Source: Opitutia bacterium (lineage in GTDB: Bacteria; Verrucomicrobiota; Verrucomicrobiia; Opitutales; Opitutaceae). From it: DNA of 64,000 nucleotides. The position numbers were made by a program, and so were the translations under genes. The notes below the pieces were generated by a model, which was not told the origin of the DNA, did not search any database, and worked only from the letters and a program-made list of their open reading frames with translations. The stretch lies in contig JACPIT010000005.1 of NCBI GenBank assembly GCA_016187945.1, positions 806,001 to 870,000 of the forward strand, read 5' to 3'. Position 1 is the first letter of the stretch, and each line of letters begins with the position of its first letter. Positions 1-7,521 of the stretch are shown here, one piece after another.

Positions 1-1611
1 GCCGAAGACGTTGCGGTCCTCCGGCGGGCAGAACGTCGCCTGCGTCTCGCTCGAGCAGTAGCTCTGCATGCCGAACTCCGACACGAAGCGGAAGCGCCAC
101 TTCTCGTAATCCTTCACTGGATTCCGCGCGTGCCACACGTCCCAGAAATGCGTGTCGCCGTGCTTTTCGCCGTCGGCGTGGCGATAGCCGCCGCCGGGGC
201 GGTGCGGCGACGACGGCCAGTAGGGCGTGACACCGTCGATCCCGGCGACGACGGCGGGCAGCGCTTTATCGAACACTGCGGCGTAGGCGGCGCGATTGAC
301 GGGCTGGGCGAGCAACGGCGAGCCGTGAGCGGGGTCGGTGTTGAGCGCTTCGATCTCGTTGTTGCCGCACCACAGCGCGAGGCAGGCGCGGTGGCGGAGG
401 CGACGGACCTGCTGCTCGGCCTCGACCTGAACGCTGCGGATGAACGCGGGGTCGCCCGGATAAATCGCGCAGGCGAACATGAAATCCTGCCAGACGAGCA
501 GGCCGAGTTCGTCGCAAATATCGTAGAAATCCTCGCTCTCGTAGATGCCGCCGCCCCAGACGCGGATCATGTTCATGTGCGCATCGACGGCCGCGCGCAG
601 ATCGCGTTCGTAGTCGGCGCGGTTGAGCGCGGTGACGAAGGCGTGCGCGGGAATCCAGTTGGCGCCTTTCGCGAAGAGCACGCGGCCGTTGACCTTGAAC
701 TGGAACGTCTCGCCGGCGGCGTCGGCGTGGCGGTCGAGCTCGATCGTGCGCAGGCCGAGACGGAAGACGCGCGAGCCGATCGGCACGCCGTCGGCACGGC
801 GGATCTCGATCGAGAGGGTGTAGAGCGGCTGCGCGCCGTGGCCGTTGGGCCACCAGAGCTGCGGGTGATCGATGGCGATCTCGCGGCCGATGCCCTCGGC
901 CACCAGAATGCCGCCGAGCTTGAGGCGATAATGGCACGTCGCGGCGCGGTCGGCGCGGTCGGCGCGGGCGAGTTCGGGCGTGAGGTGGAGCGTGACGCTG
1001 CCGTCTTCGGCGTGTTCCTGCGCGACGCGCACGCCGACGAGGCGGTTCTTCGTCCAGCCTTCGAGGCGGATGCCGCGCCAGATGCCGGCAGTGACGAAGC
1101 GCGGACCCCAGTCCCAGCCGAATTGGCACTGCTGTTTGCGGATGACCTGGCTGCGGCCGACGGGATCGTTGAACTCCTTCGGCGCGTGGTCACGGCGACG
1201 GGTGCGGATGTAGCGCAGCGCGCTGTCGAAGCGAATCGCGAGTTCGTTCGCGCCGGCGCGTAGGAGCTTCTTCACGTTCCAACGGTGGGCCACGAACATG
1301 TTGTCCGTGCGTGCGACGCGGTGGCCGTTGAGCGTGACGGTGGCGACCGTGTCGAGGCCGTCGGCAACGAGCTCGACGATTTCCTCGCGCAAAAACTCCT
1401 CCGGCACGTCGAGCTTCGTCGTGTATTCCCAGTCGTGTTCCTCGATCCACTGGAGGTCGAGTTCGTTGGTGCCCCAGAACGGATCGGGAATGAGTTCGTG
1501 GCGGCGGAGATCGGTGTGCACGCAACCCGGCACGATGGTCTCGCGCCAAGGGCCGCGTGCAGTGGCGTCGCGGAAGCGCCACGGTGCGGAGTTGAGCGAG
1601 AGCTGCTGCAT
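1..1611 (-). CDS. beta-mannosidase, GH2 (3' end beyond window)
   Basis: Cytoplasmic exo-beta-mannosidase that releases mannose from the non-reducing end of manno-oligosaccharides. The frame is open from the ATG at 1611 to base 1, giving the first 537 residues of a family whose members usually have about 800-850. Visible are the N-terminal sugar-binding domain, the mannosidase signature FGWDWGPRF near residue 175 and the GH2 acid/base motif GNNE with Glu419; the stretch SEFGMQSY near residue 510 is where the family carries its nucleophile. No signal peptide. It is the most distal visible gene of the minus-strand sugar cluster, 143 bp after GH130, with a paired-hairpin repeat in the gap. The mannosidase call is firm because beta-galactosidases and glucuronidases of GH2 lack the FGWDWGP block. 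Confidence 0.93.
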   Translation of the reverse strand, partial: MQQLSLNSAPWRFRDATARGPWRETIVPGCVHTDLRRHELIPDPFWGTNELDLQWIEEHDWEYTTKLDVPEEFLREEIVELVADGLDTVATVTLNGHRVARTDNMFVAHRWNVKKLLRAGANELAIRFDSALRYIRTRRRDHAPKEFNDPVGRSQVIRKQQCQFGWDWGPRFVTAGIWRGIRLEGWTKNRLVGVRVAQEHAEDGSVTLHLTPELARADRADRAATCHYRLKLGGILVAEGIGREIAIDHPQLWWPNGHGAQPLYTLSIEIRRADGVPIGSRVFRLGLRTIELDRHADAAGETFQFKVNGRVLFAKGANWIPAHAFVTALNRADYERDLRAAVDAHMNMIRVWGGGIYESEDFYDICDELGLLVWQDFMFACAIYPGDPAFIRSVQVEAEQQVRRLRHRACLALWCGNNEIEALNTDPAHGSPLLAQPVNRAAYAAVFDKALPAVVAGIDGVTPYWPSSPHRPGGGYRHADGEKHGDTHFWDVWHARNPVKDYEKWRFRFVSEFGMQSYCSSETQATFCPPEDRNVFG

Positions 1612-1627
1612 GGAGGCGTGGGAAGAG

Positions 1628-1703
1628 AGGTGGAGCGCGTTGACCTCAACGCGCTTTCCGCGGCGACAATCCTAGAGCGCGTTGGGGTCAACGCGCTCCA
1701 CCT
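1628..1703. repeat. paired hairpin repeat, GGTGGAGCGCGTTG family, copy 1
   Basis: Two 28-bp arms (1628-1655 and 1676-1703) are inverted copies of each other with one difference, and each arm is itself a hairpin (AGCGCGTTG, 4-base loop, CAACGCGCT). Near-identical elements occur at 10082-10158 and 34873-34959. Confidence 0.9.
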
Positions 1704-1754
1704 TTCGGTGGCGATCGTTGGGGGAGGATTGATCCATCGCGAACGGCATCGGCG

Positions 1755-2744
1755 TCAGCGCTTCAGCGGGTTGTCCTTGATGAACTGGATCACCTCGTGC
1801 GCGTCGCAGAAGCAGAGCGCGGAAAACGTGTCGGCGGCGCCGTAGTAGATCGCGATGCGGCCCGTCGCCGAGTCGCAGAGACAGCCGACGGGGAAGCACA
1901 CGCCGGGGACGAAGCCGCTGAGTTCATACGGCGCCTCGGGGCAGAGCAGCGCCTGGTTGGCGGACGCGATGACTTTCCACGGTTGATCGAGATCGAGCAG
2001 CATGGCGCTCATCGAGTAGACGAAGCCGTTGCAGGTGCTCGTGACCGCGTGGTAGAACAGCAGCCAGCCTTCGCTCGTTTCGATGGGCGAGGGGCCGGCG
2101 CCGATCTTGACGCCTTGGAACCACGGCCAGCCGCGGCCCATGACGTGGCGGTGCTTGCCCCAGTAAACCATGTCGGGCGACTCGGAGATGAAGATGTCGC
2201 CGAAGGGCGTGTGCGCCGTATCGGACGGGCGCGAGAACATCAGATACTTGCCGTTCACTTTGCGCGGGAAGAGCACGCCGTTGCGGTTGTAGGGCAGGAA
2301 GGCGTTCTCAAGCTGCTCGAAGTGCGCGAAGTCCTGCGTGCGCGCGATGCCGATGGTGGGGCCGTGATAGCCGTTGCACCAGGTGATGTAGTGCGTGCCG
2401 TCGATCGGCGTGACGCGCGGGTCGTAGGCGTATTCGTGGCGGCGGACTTCCTCGTCGGGGCACTGGAAGTCGATCGGCTTGGGCTCGAAGGTGAATTTGA
2501 AACCGTCGGGGCTGCGGCCGACGTGCAAGTGCGGCAGGCGATCCATGCCTTCGGTGCGGAACACGCCGATGAAACCGCCCTGCCACGGCACGACGGCGCT
2601 GTTGTAGATGCCAGTGACGCGCGGCAGCGGGCGGCGGCCGATGACGGGGTTCGCGTCGTAGCGCCAGACGGTGTCGGGATTCCCGGCAGGGCGCGGCTGC
2701 CACGGAATGTTGGGGAGAGCGGGGCCAACGATCTTGAGTTGCAT
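1755..2744 (-). CDS. GH130 beta-mannoside phosphorylase
   Basis: 329-residue five-bladed-propeller glycoside phosphorylase of family GH130, expected to cleave a beta-1,4-mannosyl bond with phosphate and yield alpha-mannose 1-phosphate. Supporting blocks are the RVTGIYNSAV region near residue 45, the YDPRVTP motif with Asp108 as the likely proton-relay aspartate, the phosphate-pocket region around HTPFGDIFISESPD and the late GAGPSPI motif. No signal peptide, so it is cytoplasmic. Length fits the mannooligosaccharide-phosphorylase subgroup better than the longer mannosylglucose phosphorylases, but the sequence alone does not settle the acceptor (glucose, mannose or an N-acetylglucosamine). Neighbours are alpha-galactosidase and beta-mannosidase, consistent with mannan use. 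Confidence 0.92.
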   Translation of the reverse strand: MQLKIVGPALPNIPWQPRPAGNPDTVWRYDANPVIGRRPLPRVTGIYNSAVVPWQGGFIGVFRTEGMDRLPHLHVGRSPDGFKFTFEPKPIDFQCPDEEVRRHEYAYDPRVTPIDGTHYITWCNGYHGPTIGIARTQDFAHFEQLENAFLPYNRNGVLFPRKVNGKYLMFSRPSDTAHTPFGDIFISESPDMVYWGKHRHVMGRGWPWFQGVKIGAGPSPIETSEGWLLFYHAVTSTCNGFVYSMSAMLLDLDQPWKVIASANQALLCPEAPYELSGFVPGVCFPVGCLCDSATGRIAIYYGAADTFSALCFCDAHEVIQFIKDNPLKR

Positions 2745-2910
2745 GGCGAGGCGGAGAGGAGCGAGGCGAATGAAGCTAAGGCGCGGCGCAGAAGAAGGGG
2801 AACGCGCGCGCAGGGGAAAGAGGGGAAGACGAGCACGGCGAGTCTACGCCCGCGGCCCGCTGGCGTTAATGAGTTTTGTTGTTCGCAACTTGAGAGCGGG
2901 CGGCGGAAGC

Positions 2911-2989
2911 GGCGGGATAAGGCGCGACCGCTGGGCGCGCCGCGAATGTGTTGCCGCGCTCGCGGCGGGCCCAGCGGTCCCGCCCTACC
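2911..2989. repeat. imperfect inverted repeat ending in GGTAGGGCGGGACC
   Basis: The left arm begins GGCGGGATAAGGCGCGACC; the right arm on the other strand reads GGTAGGGCGGGACCGCTGGG. The pair lies in the 270-bp gap between GH130 and GH27, which otherwise holds nothing recognisable. The outer end carries the GTAG tetranucleotide common to most repeats in this window. Confidence 0.8.
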
Positions 2990-3014
2990 CAGGAAAGCTG
3001 CGTTGCGTGTAGAC

Positions 3015-4220
3015 TTACTTTGCGAACGACAGGCGGTAGAGCGCGACGTCGTGCGAATCGACACGCACGGTGAGCGGCTTGCTCGTGTCGCCGGCGTCTT
3101 TCTTCGCCCAGACGTCGCGGACCTGATAAGTGCGGCGTTCGAGCGTCCAGAGGCGGTCCCACTCGATCGTGAGGTCGGCGGCGGCGTTCGACGTGTTCAG
3201 CGCGCAGACGGCCCACTCGCCGCCGCTGAGAGGCTTGATCCAGATTTCGATGTTCTTCGACGGATCGGCGAGCGCGCGGAAACCTTGTTTGCCGAGCTTG
3301 TCTTGGTCGATCGCGATCACGTCCTTGTCGGTGAGGATGGCGCGGATTTCGGGCGACATGTGGGTGACGTCGTTACCGGCCATGAGCGGCGCGGCGAGGA
3401 TGCACCAGAGCGAGAAATGCGCGCGCGACTCGGCGAGCGAGAGGCCGGCGTTGCCGACTTCGAGCATGTCGGGGTCGTTCCAGTGACCGGGGCCGGCGAA
3501 TTTGTTCAGGCCGTCCGTGCCGACGTTGTCGACGAGGCTGTATTGCAGATCGAGCAGACGCTTCCAGCCGGACTCCCAGCCTTTGCGGCCGTCGTAGGAA
3601 TCGTAGATGTCGCCCGTCGTGCGCCAGAGGTGACCGACGTCCGCGGCCCACTCCCAGGGTTTGTTCTGGCCCCACTCGCAGATGCTGAAGACGACGGGGC
3701 GGCCGGCGGCGAAGAGGGCGTCGCGCATGCGCGTGTAGGCGTCGCGGGCGTTGGCGTCGCCGTGGTTGCACCAATCGTATTTCAGGTAGTCGACGCCCCA
3801 CGAGGCGAAGAGCCGCCCGTCCTGAAACTCGTGGCCCCAGCTCCCGGGATAATCGCCGCAGGTGCGGGAGCCGGCGCAGGAGTAGATGCCGAACTTGAAG
3901 CCGCGCTCGTGCAGGTAATCGGCGAGGGCCTTCATGCCGCTTGGGAATTTGTTCGGATCGGGCACGAGGCTGCCGTTCGCGTCGCGCTGCTTCATCGCCC
4001 AGCAGTCGTCGATCACGATGTAGGTGTAGCCGGCGTCGCGCATGCCGTTCGCGACCATGGCGTCGGCGGTTTGTTTGATGAGGGACTCGTGGATCTCGCT
4101 GGCGAACGTATTCCAGGAGTTCCAGCCCATCGGCGGCGTGAGGGCGAGGTTATCGAATTTCTTGGCCATGGCGGTGAGGGCGACGGCGGTCGAGAGGACG
4201 AGGGTGACTAGGGTTTTCAT
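3015..4220 (-). CDS. alpha-galactosidase, GH27
   Basis: Exported alpha-galactosidase that removes alpha-1,6-galactose side chains, here probably from galacto(gluco)mannan oligosaccharides. The 401-residue protein starts MKTLVTLVLSTAVALTAMA, a plausible signal peptide, followed by the GH27 opening LTPPMGWNSWNTF. The nucleophile is Asp149 in YLKYDWCN and the acid/base is Asp204 in RTTGDI; a C-terminal beta-sandwich follows. The start at 4220 is chosen because it gives the signal peptide and because its ATG overlaps the TGA stop of the upstream GH1 gene (ATGA), a sign of translational coupling. Much longer open frames that run on through the GH1 gene are read-through of GC-rich sequence, not a fusion. 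Confidence 0.96.
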   Translation of the reverse strand: MKTLVTLVLSTAVALTAMAKKFDNLALTPPMGWNSWNTFASEIHESLIKQTADAMVANGMRDAGYTYIVIDDCWAMKQRDANGSLVPDPNKFPSGMKALADYLHERGFKFGIYSCAGSRTCGDYPGSWGHEFQDGRLFASWGVDYLKYDWCNHGDANARDAYTRMRDALFAAGRPVVFSICEWGQNKPWEWAADVGHLWRTTGDIYDSYDGRKGWESGWKRLLDLQYSLVDNVGTDGLNKFAGPGHWNDPDMLEVGNAGLSLAESRAHFSLWCILAAPLMAGNDVTHMSPEIRAILTDKDVIAIDQDKLGKQGFRALADPSKNIEIWIKPLSGGEWAVCALNTSNAAADLTIEWDRLWTLERRTYQVRDVWAKKDAGDTSKPLTVRVDSHDVALYRLSFAK

Positions 4221-5587
4221 GACGGAGGGAGATTGGCGCCGTTGGTGCGGATGAGGTCGCGATACCAGTAATAGGAATCCTTCGGCGTGCGCTTCTGCGT
4301 CTGGTAATCGACGTGGATGAGGCCGAAGCGGTCCTTGTAGCCTTCCTTCCACTCGAAGTTGTCCATCACCGACCAATAGAAATAGCCGGCGACGGGCACG
4401 CCTTCGGCGACGGCGCGTTTCATCGCGGCGAGGTAGCGCGCCATGAAGTCGATGCGTTGCGGGTCGTGGACCTGGCCGTCGAGGTGGACGAAGTCGGTGT
4501 TGCAGTAGCCGTTTTCGGTGAAGACGACGGGCAACCGATAACGCTCGTGGATGAGGCGCGCGGACCAATACGTGGCGTCGGGCGCGATGTTGAGCCAGGA
4601 GAGCGTGCCGCGCGGGTTGCCGATGCCCCATTCGCCGGGGACTTTTTCCGGCGAACCGTCGGGGCGCGCGCGCACGAGCCAGCCGGAGTAGCAGTTGTAG
4701 CCGGTGAAATCGATCGGTTGCGCGATCAGCTTCAGGTCGGCGTCGGTGGCTTTCGGCATGTCGGCGCCGAACGCCTCCGCGGCGTCGTGCGGGTAATGGC
4801 CGAGGTGCACCGGGTCCATCCACCACGAGAGGTTCCACATGTCTCTTCTCGTGCACGCGAAGTAGTCGCGGCGTGCGGCCTCGATGTCGGCGGCGGAGTT
4901 CGTCGCGGGGATGCGTTCGCGCCCGGTGTGCGCGAGGGAAACTTTGATCGGGCCTTTGCAGCGCGCGCGCAGCACCTGCGTGGCGCGGCCATGCGCCATG
5001 AGGAGGTGGTGCGAGCCGAGCAGGCACTCGCGGAAACTGAGTTTCTGGCCCGGGGCGAACATCCCTTCGTGGTAGCCGAGACCGATGACGACGGGCGGCT
5101 CGTTGATCGTCATCCAGTGTTTCACGCGATCGCCGAGTTTGTCGGCGACGACGGCGGCGTAGTCGCCGAACCAATCGACGATCTCGCGATTGCACCACGC
5201 GCCGCGGAGCTGGAGCGCCTGCGGCAAATCCCAGTGAAACAGCGTCACCCACGGCGTGATGCCGGAGGCGAGCAGCGAGTCGACGAGGCGGTCGTAGAAC
5301 GCGAGGCCCTTCTCGTTCACGCGGCCGGTGCCGTCCGGCAGGATGCGCGGCCAGGCGAGCGAGAGGCGGTAGGCTTTCGCGCCGAGTTCGCGCATCAGCG
5401 CGACGTCCTCCGCGTAACGGTGGTAGTGGTCGCACGCAACGTCGCCGTTGTGGTTCTCGAAAATCTTGTCTGGTTCGTGCGAAAACACATCCCACACGGA
5501 CAGCCCGCGGCCGTCGGTGGTGGCGGCGCCTTCGATTTGGTAAGCGGCGGCGGCGACGCCCCAGGTGAAGTCTTTCGGGAAACTCAT
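4217..5587 (-). CDS. beta-glucosidase, GH1
   Basis: 456-residue cytoplasmic GH1 enzyme that hydrolyses beta-linked disaccharides such as cellobiose or related beta-glucosides. The N-terminal signature FTWGVAAAAYQIEGA, the acid/base Glu163 in TINEP and the nucleophile Glu358 in FTENG are all present, and the late SVMDNFEW loop that shapes the -1 subsite is intact. Length is typical of bacterial GH1. It is co-transcribed with the GH27 gene through a four-base ATGA overlap. The 319-bp gap upstream is filled by palindromic repeats, so its own promoter cannot be placed. Substrate within GH1 (glucoside, galactoside, fucoside, mannoside) cannot be told from the sequence; context suggests glucose-containing mannan fragments. 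Confidence 0.95.
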   Translation of the reverse strand: MSFPKDFTWGVAAAAYQIEGAATTDGRGLSVWDVFSHEPDKIFENHNGDVACDHYHRYAEDVALMRELGAKAYRLSLAWPRILPDGTGRVNEKGLAFYDRLVDSLLASGITPWVTLFHWDLPQALQLRGAWCNREIVDWFGDYAAVVADKLGDRVKHWMTINEPPVVIGLGYHEGMFAPGQKLSFRECLLGSHHLLMAHGRATQVLRARCKGPIKVSLAHTGRERIPATNSAADIEAARRDYFACTRRDMWNLSWWMDPVHLGHYPHDAAEAFGADMPKATDADLKLIAQPIDFTGYNCYSGWLVRARPDGSPEKVPGEWGIGNPRGTLSWLNIAPDATYWSARLIHERYRLPVVFTENGYCNTDFVHLDGQVHDPQRIDFMARYLAAMKRAVAEGVPVAGYFYWSVMDNFEWKEGYKDRFGLIHVDYQTQKRTPKDSYYWYRDLIRTNGANLPPS

Positions 5588-5660
5588 GCGGTGGATGCGA
5601 GAGGATTGGTTCTTACAGGAGGGAGCGGAGGAAACGGAGAGGACGCGGCGGATGCGGGGA

Positions 5661-5720
5661 GTAGCGCGGTGCTTCAGCCCGCGCAGAGGAGTTTCCAGCG
5701 CGGGCAGAAGTACCGCGCTA
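5661..5720. repeat. GTAGCGCGGTGCTTCAGCCC palindrome, copy 1
   Basis: Left arm GTAGCGCGGTGCTTCAGCCC, right arm its near-complement ending TACCGCGCTA. Related copies are at 50899-50958 and 58450-58510, with a half copy at 5887-5910. Confidence 0.88.
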
Positions 5721-5743
5721 TCTCGAACCTCCGCAGCGAAAAT

Positions 5744-5820
5744 TGTAGGAGCGGCTTTACGCCGCGACCGCCTTCGCGCGTGGCGCCGCGTTCGAATCGC
5801 GGCGTAAAGCCGCTCCTACA
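5744..5820. repeat. GTAGGAGCGGCTTTACGCC palindrome, copy 1
   Basis: Perfect 23-25 bp inverted arms beginning TGTAGGAGCGGCTTTACG, separated by about 28 bp. Other copies lie at 36490-36565, 50799-50874 and 58347-58426, with a variant at 48577-48650 and a half copy at 33213-33235. Confidence 0.92.
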
Positions 5821-5886
5821 GCGGATGGAATCGCTGCGCGGGCGTGAAGCGGTATTCGTTGCTCTGGCGGGCATGAGGAATTTCCA

Positions 5887-5910
5887 ACGCGGGCTAACGC
5901 ACCGCGCTAC
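5887..5910. repeat. half GTAGCGCGGTGC repeat overlapping a stop codon
   Basis: On the minus strand this reads GTAGCGCGGTGCGTTAGCCC. The TAG of its GTAG is the stop codon of the esterase gene that ends at 5907. Confidence 0.85.
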
Positions 5911-7283
5911 TTTTTCAGCCCGAGGAACTGGCGGATGTGCTCGTTGATCGCTTCGCCTTGCTCGGGCGTGTAGCTATGCGCGAGTTCGAGCGTGAGGCCG
6001 AGCGTCTTCGGCGCCTTGATCACGTTGAAGGCGGCGTAGGTCGAGGTGGGTGTGCAGACGTCGTCGTTGTAGCCCCAGTTGTAGTAACCGGGGACTTTGA
6101 TGCGCCTGGCGAAGTTCACGCCGTCGTAGTAGGCGCTGGTTGCGATCTTCGCGGGCGTGGCGTGCGGGGCCGGCGCGGGCGGATTCCATTGGCGGAACGG
6201 CCACGGCCAGCCGGAAGCGCGGCCGTGCAGGTCGCCCGTGAGATCGCAGCCGGCGGGATGCGTCACAGCGAGGCCGGTGACGCGCGCGTCGAGCGCGCCG
6301 GCCATGAGCGAAATCCAGCCGCCCTGGCTGGCGCCGGCGACGACGAGATGCTTGCCGTCCCAATTTTCGCGCGAGGTCAGAAAATCGTTCGCGCGCAGCA
6401 CGCCGAGGAAAACGCGGCGGTAGTAATACGCTTCTTTGTCGTCGAAGTTGAAGAAACAGTAGTCGTTCAACGCGCCGGCGCTGAGCTGGTCGTAGACTTC
6501 CTGCGGCAGGTTCACCGGGAGACCGTGGATGCCGATCTCGAGCGTGAGCGCGCCCTCGGAGGCGAAGCCTTTGTCGCCGCCATACGGGCGCACGCCGGCG
6601 CCGGGCACGCGGAGGAGCGCGGGATATTTGCCGGGCGCCTTCGGCTCGCAGTAGATGCCGTAGAGGCGGCCTTTGATCGCGTTCCACTCCGGGCTGATCA
6701 CGCGGAAACTCACCTGGTAGACGTTGACCTTGTCGGTGCACTGGTCGGGCAGCAGCGTGAGGCGCGCTTCCATCGGCACCTTCGCGAGCTCCTCGCGGCC
6801 TCTCTGCCAGAAAGCATCGAAATCCGCCGGCTCGGTCTGGGTCGGCCGGATTTTCTCCGGCTCGAACGCGGCGGTCGCCACGCCCTTCACTTCGCGGCCG
6901 GCGACCTTGGCGGTGACGATGCAGCGGAGAAAGCCGGGCTCTTTCAACGTGCCGCCATCGAGCACGAGGCCTTCGATCGGGACGACGGCGCTCTTCGTTT
7001 CGGCGGGGCGCAGTTCCTGGCCGGCCTGGTAGGAGACGGCGACGTTTTCGATCGGCTCGTTGTCGGCGACGACGCTCACGCGGAATTTGGCGGACTCGCC
7101 GAGCTGGTAGGTCCAATCGCGATGATCGGGCGACACGCGCACGTGCACGGTGGCGACGCGGAGCTGCGCCTGCGGCGGCACGGGCGTGATGGCGGAGTTG
7201 GCGAGCGGCTCGCCGGCAAACAGGCTCATGGAAGCGGAAGCGAGGACGAGTGCGCTCGCGAACAGGAGACGAGGCGTGTGCAT
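5907..7283 (-). CDS. exported acetyl esterase, CE7/AXE1 family
   Basis: 458-residue secreted carbohydrate acetyl esterase of the acetyl-xylan-esterase/cephalosporin-C-deacetylase family; it would strip O-acetyl groups from acetylated hemicellulose oligosaccharides. A signal peptide covers about residues 1-23 (ends SLFAG). Residues 40-145 form an extra beta-rich N-terminal domain not found in the basic 320-residue CE7 enzymes. The alpha/beta hydrolase part follows, with nucleophile Ser319 in GASQGG, an acidic residue in NDDVCTP near 407 and His436 in AHSYTP; the family usually has His-Glu there, so the Ser is a small deviation. The stop codon TAG is part of an adjoining GTAG repeat. Next to GH94 and GH1, it supports acetylated glucomannan as substrate. 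Confidence 0.9.
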   Translation of the reverse strand: MHTPRLLFASALVLASASMSLFAGEPLANSAITPVPPQAQLRVATVHVRVSPDHRDWTYQLGESAKFRVSVVADNEPIENVAVSYQAGQELRPAETKSAVVPIEGLVLDGGTLKEPGFLRCIVTAKVAGREVKGVATAAFEPEKIRPTQTEPADFDAFWQRGREELAKVPMEARLTLLPDQCTDKVNVYQVSFRVISPEWNAIKGRLYGIYCEPKAPGKYPALLRVPGAGVRPYGGDKGFASEGALTLEIGIHGLPVNLPQEVYDQLSAGALNDYCFFNFDDKEAYYYRRVFLGVLRANDFLTSRENWDGKHLVVAGASQGGWISLMAGALDARVTGLAVTHPAGCDLTGDLHGRASGWPWPFRQWNPPAPAPHATPAKIATSAYYDGVNFARRIKVPGYYNWGYNDDVCTPTSTYAAFNVIKAPKTLGLTLELAHSYTPEQGEAINEHIRQFLGLKK

Positions 7284-7421
7284 GGGGGAAGGGGCGGGGG
7301 GCGGGTGGAGTTTAGGCCAAGGAGCGACTTGGCGGAATGAGGTCGTTTGTTACGCGATTGAGAATGCGCGACGGGGGTCGGGTGAAGGGCGGGGGGCGAT
7401 CGACACACGCAGCCCTTTGGC

Positions 7422-7520
7422 GTAGGGCCGGTCTGTGACCGGCCAGAGGCGCGCGGCGGGTTTGTCGCCGCGCGCAAATTACGGCCGGTCTCGTTTGGGC
7501 CAGTCGGAGACTGGCCCTAC
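7422..7520. repeat. GTAGGGCCGGTCTGTGACC composite palindrome
   Basis: GTAGGGCCGGTCTGTGACCGGCC forms a hairpin at the left; the right end, read on the minus strand, is GTAGGGCCAGTCTCCGACTGG. The right GTAG starts one base after the stop codon of the GH94 gene. A partial copy (GTTCGGAGACCGGCCCTGCC) lies at 21303-21322, before rtcB. Confidence 0.88.
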
Positions 7521-7521
7521 T

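Noticed and set aside
1797-4211. An 804-codon plus-strand open frame across GH130 and GH27
   Set aside because: Shadow of the two minus-strand enzymes; it also reads through the intergenic repeat.
3015-5495. Apparent 826-residue fusion ending in the GH27 enzyme
   Set aside because: The first half is an out-of-frame reading of the GH1 gene; the GH27 signal peptide and ATGA overlap mark the true start at 4220.
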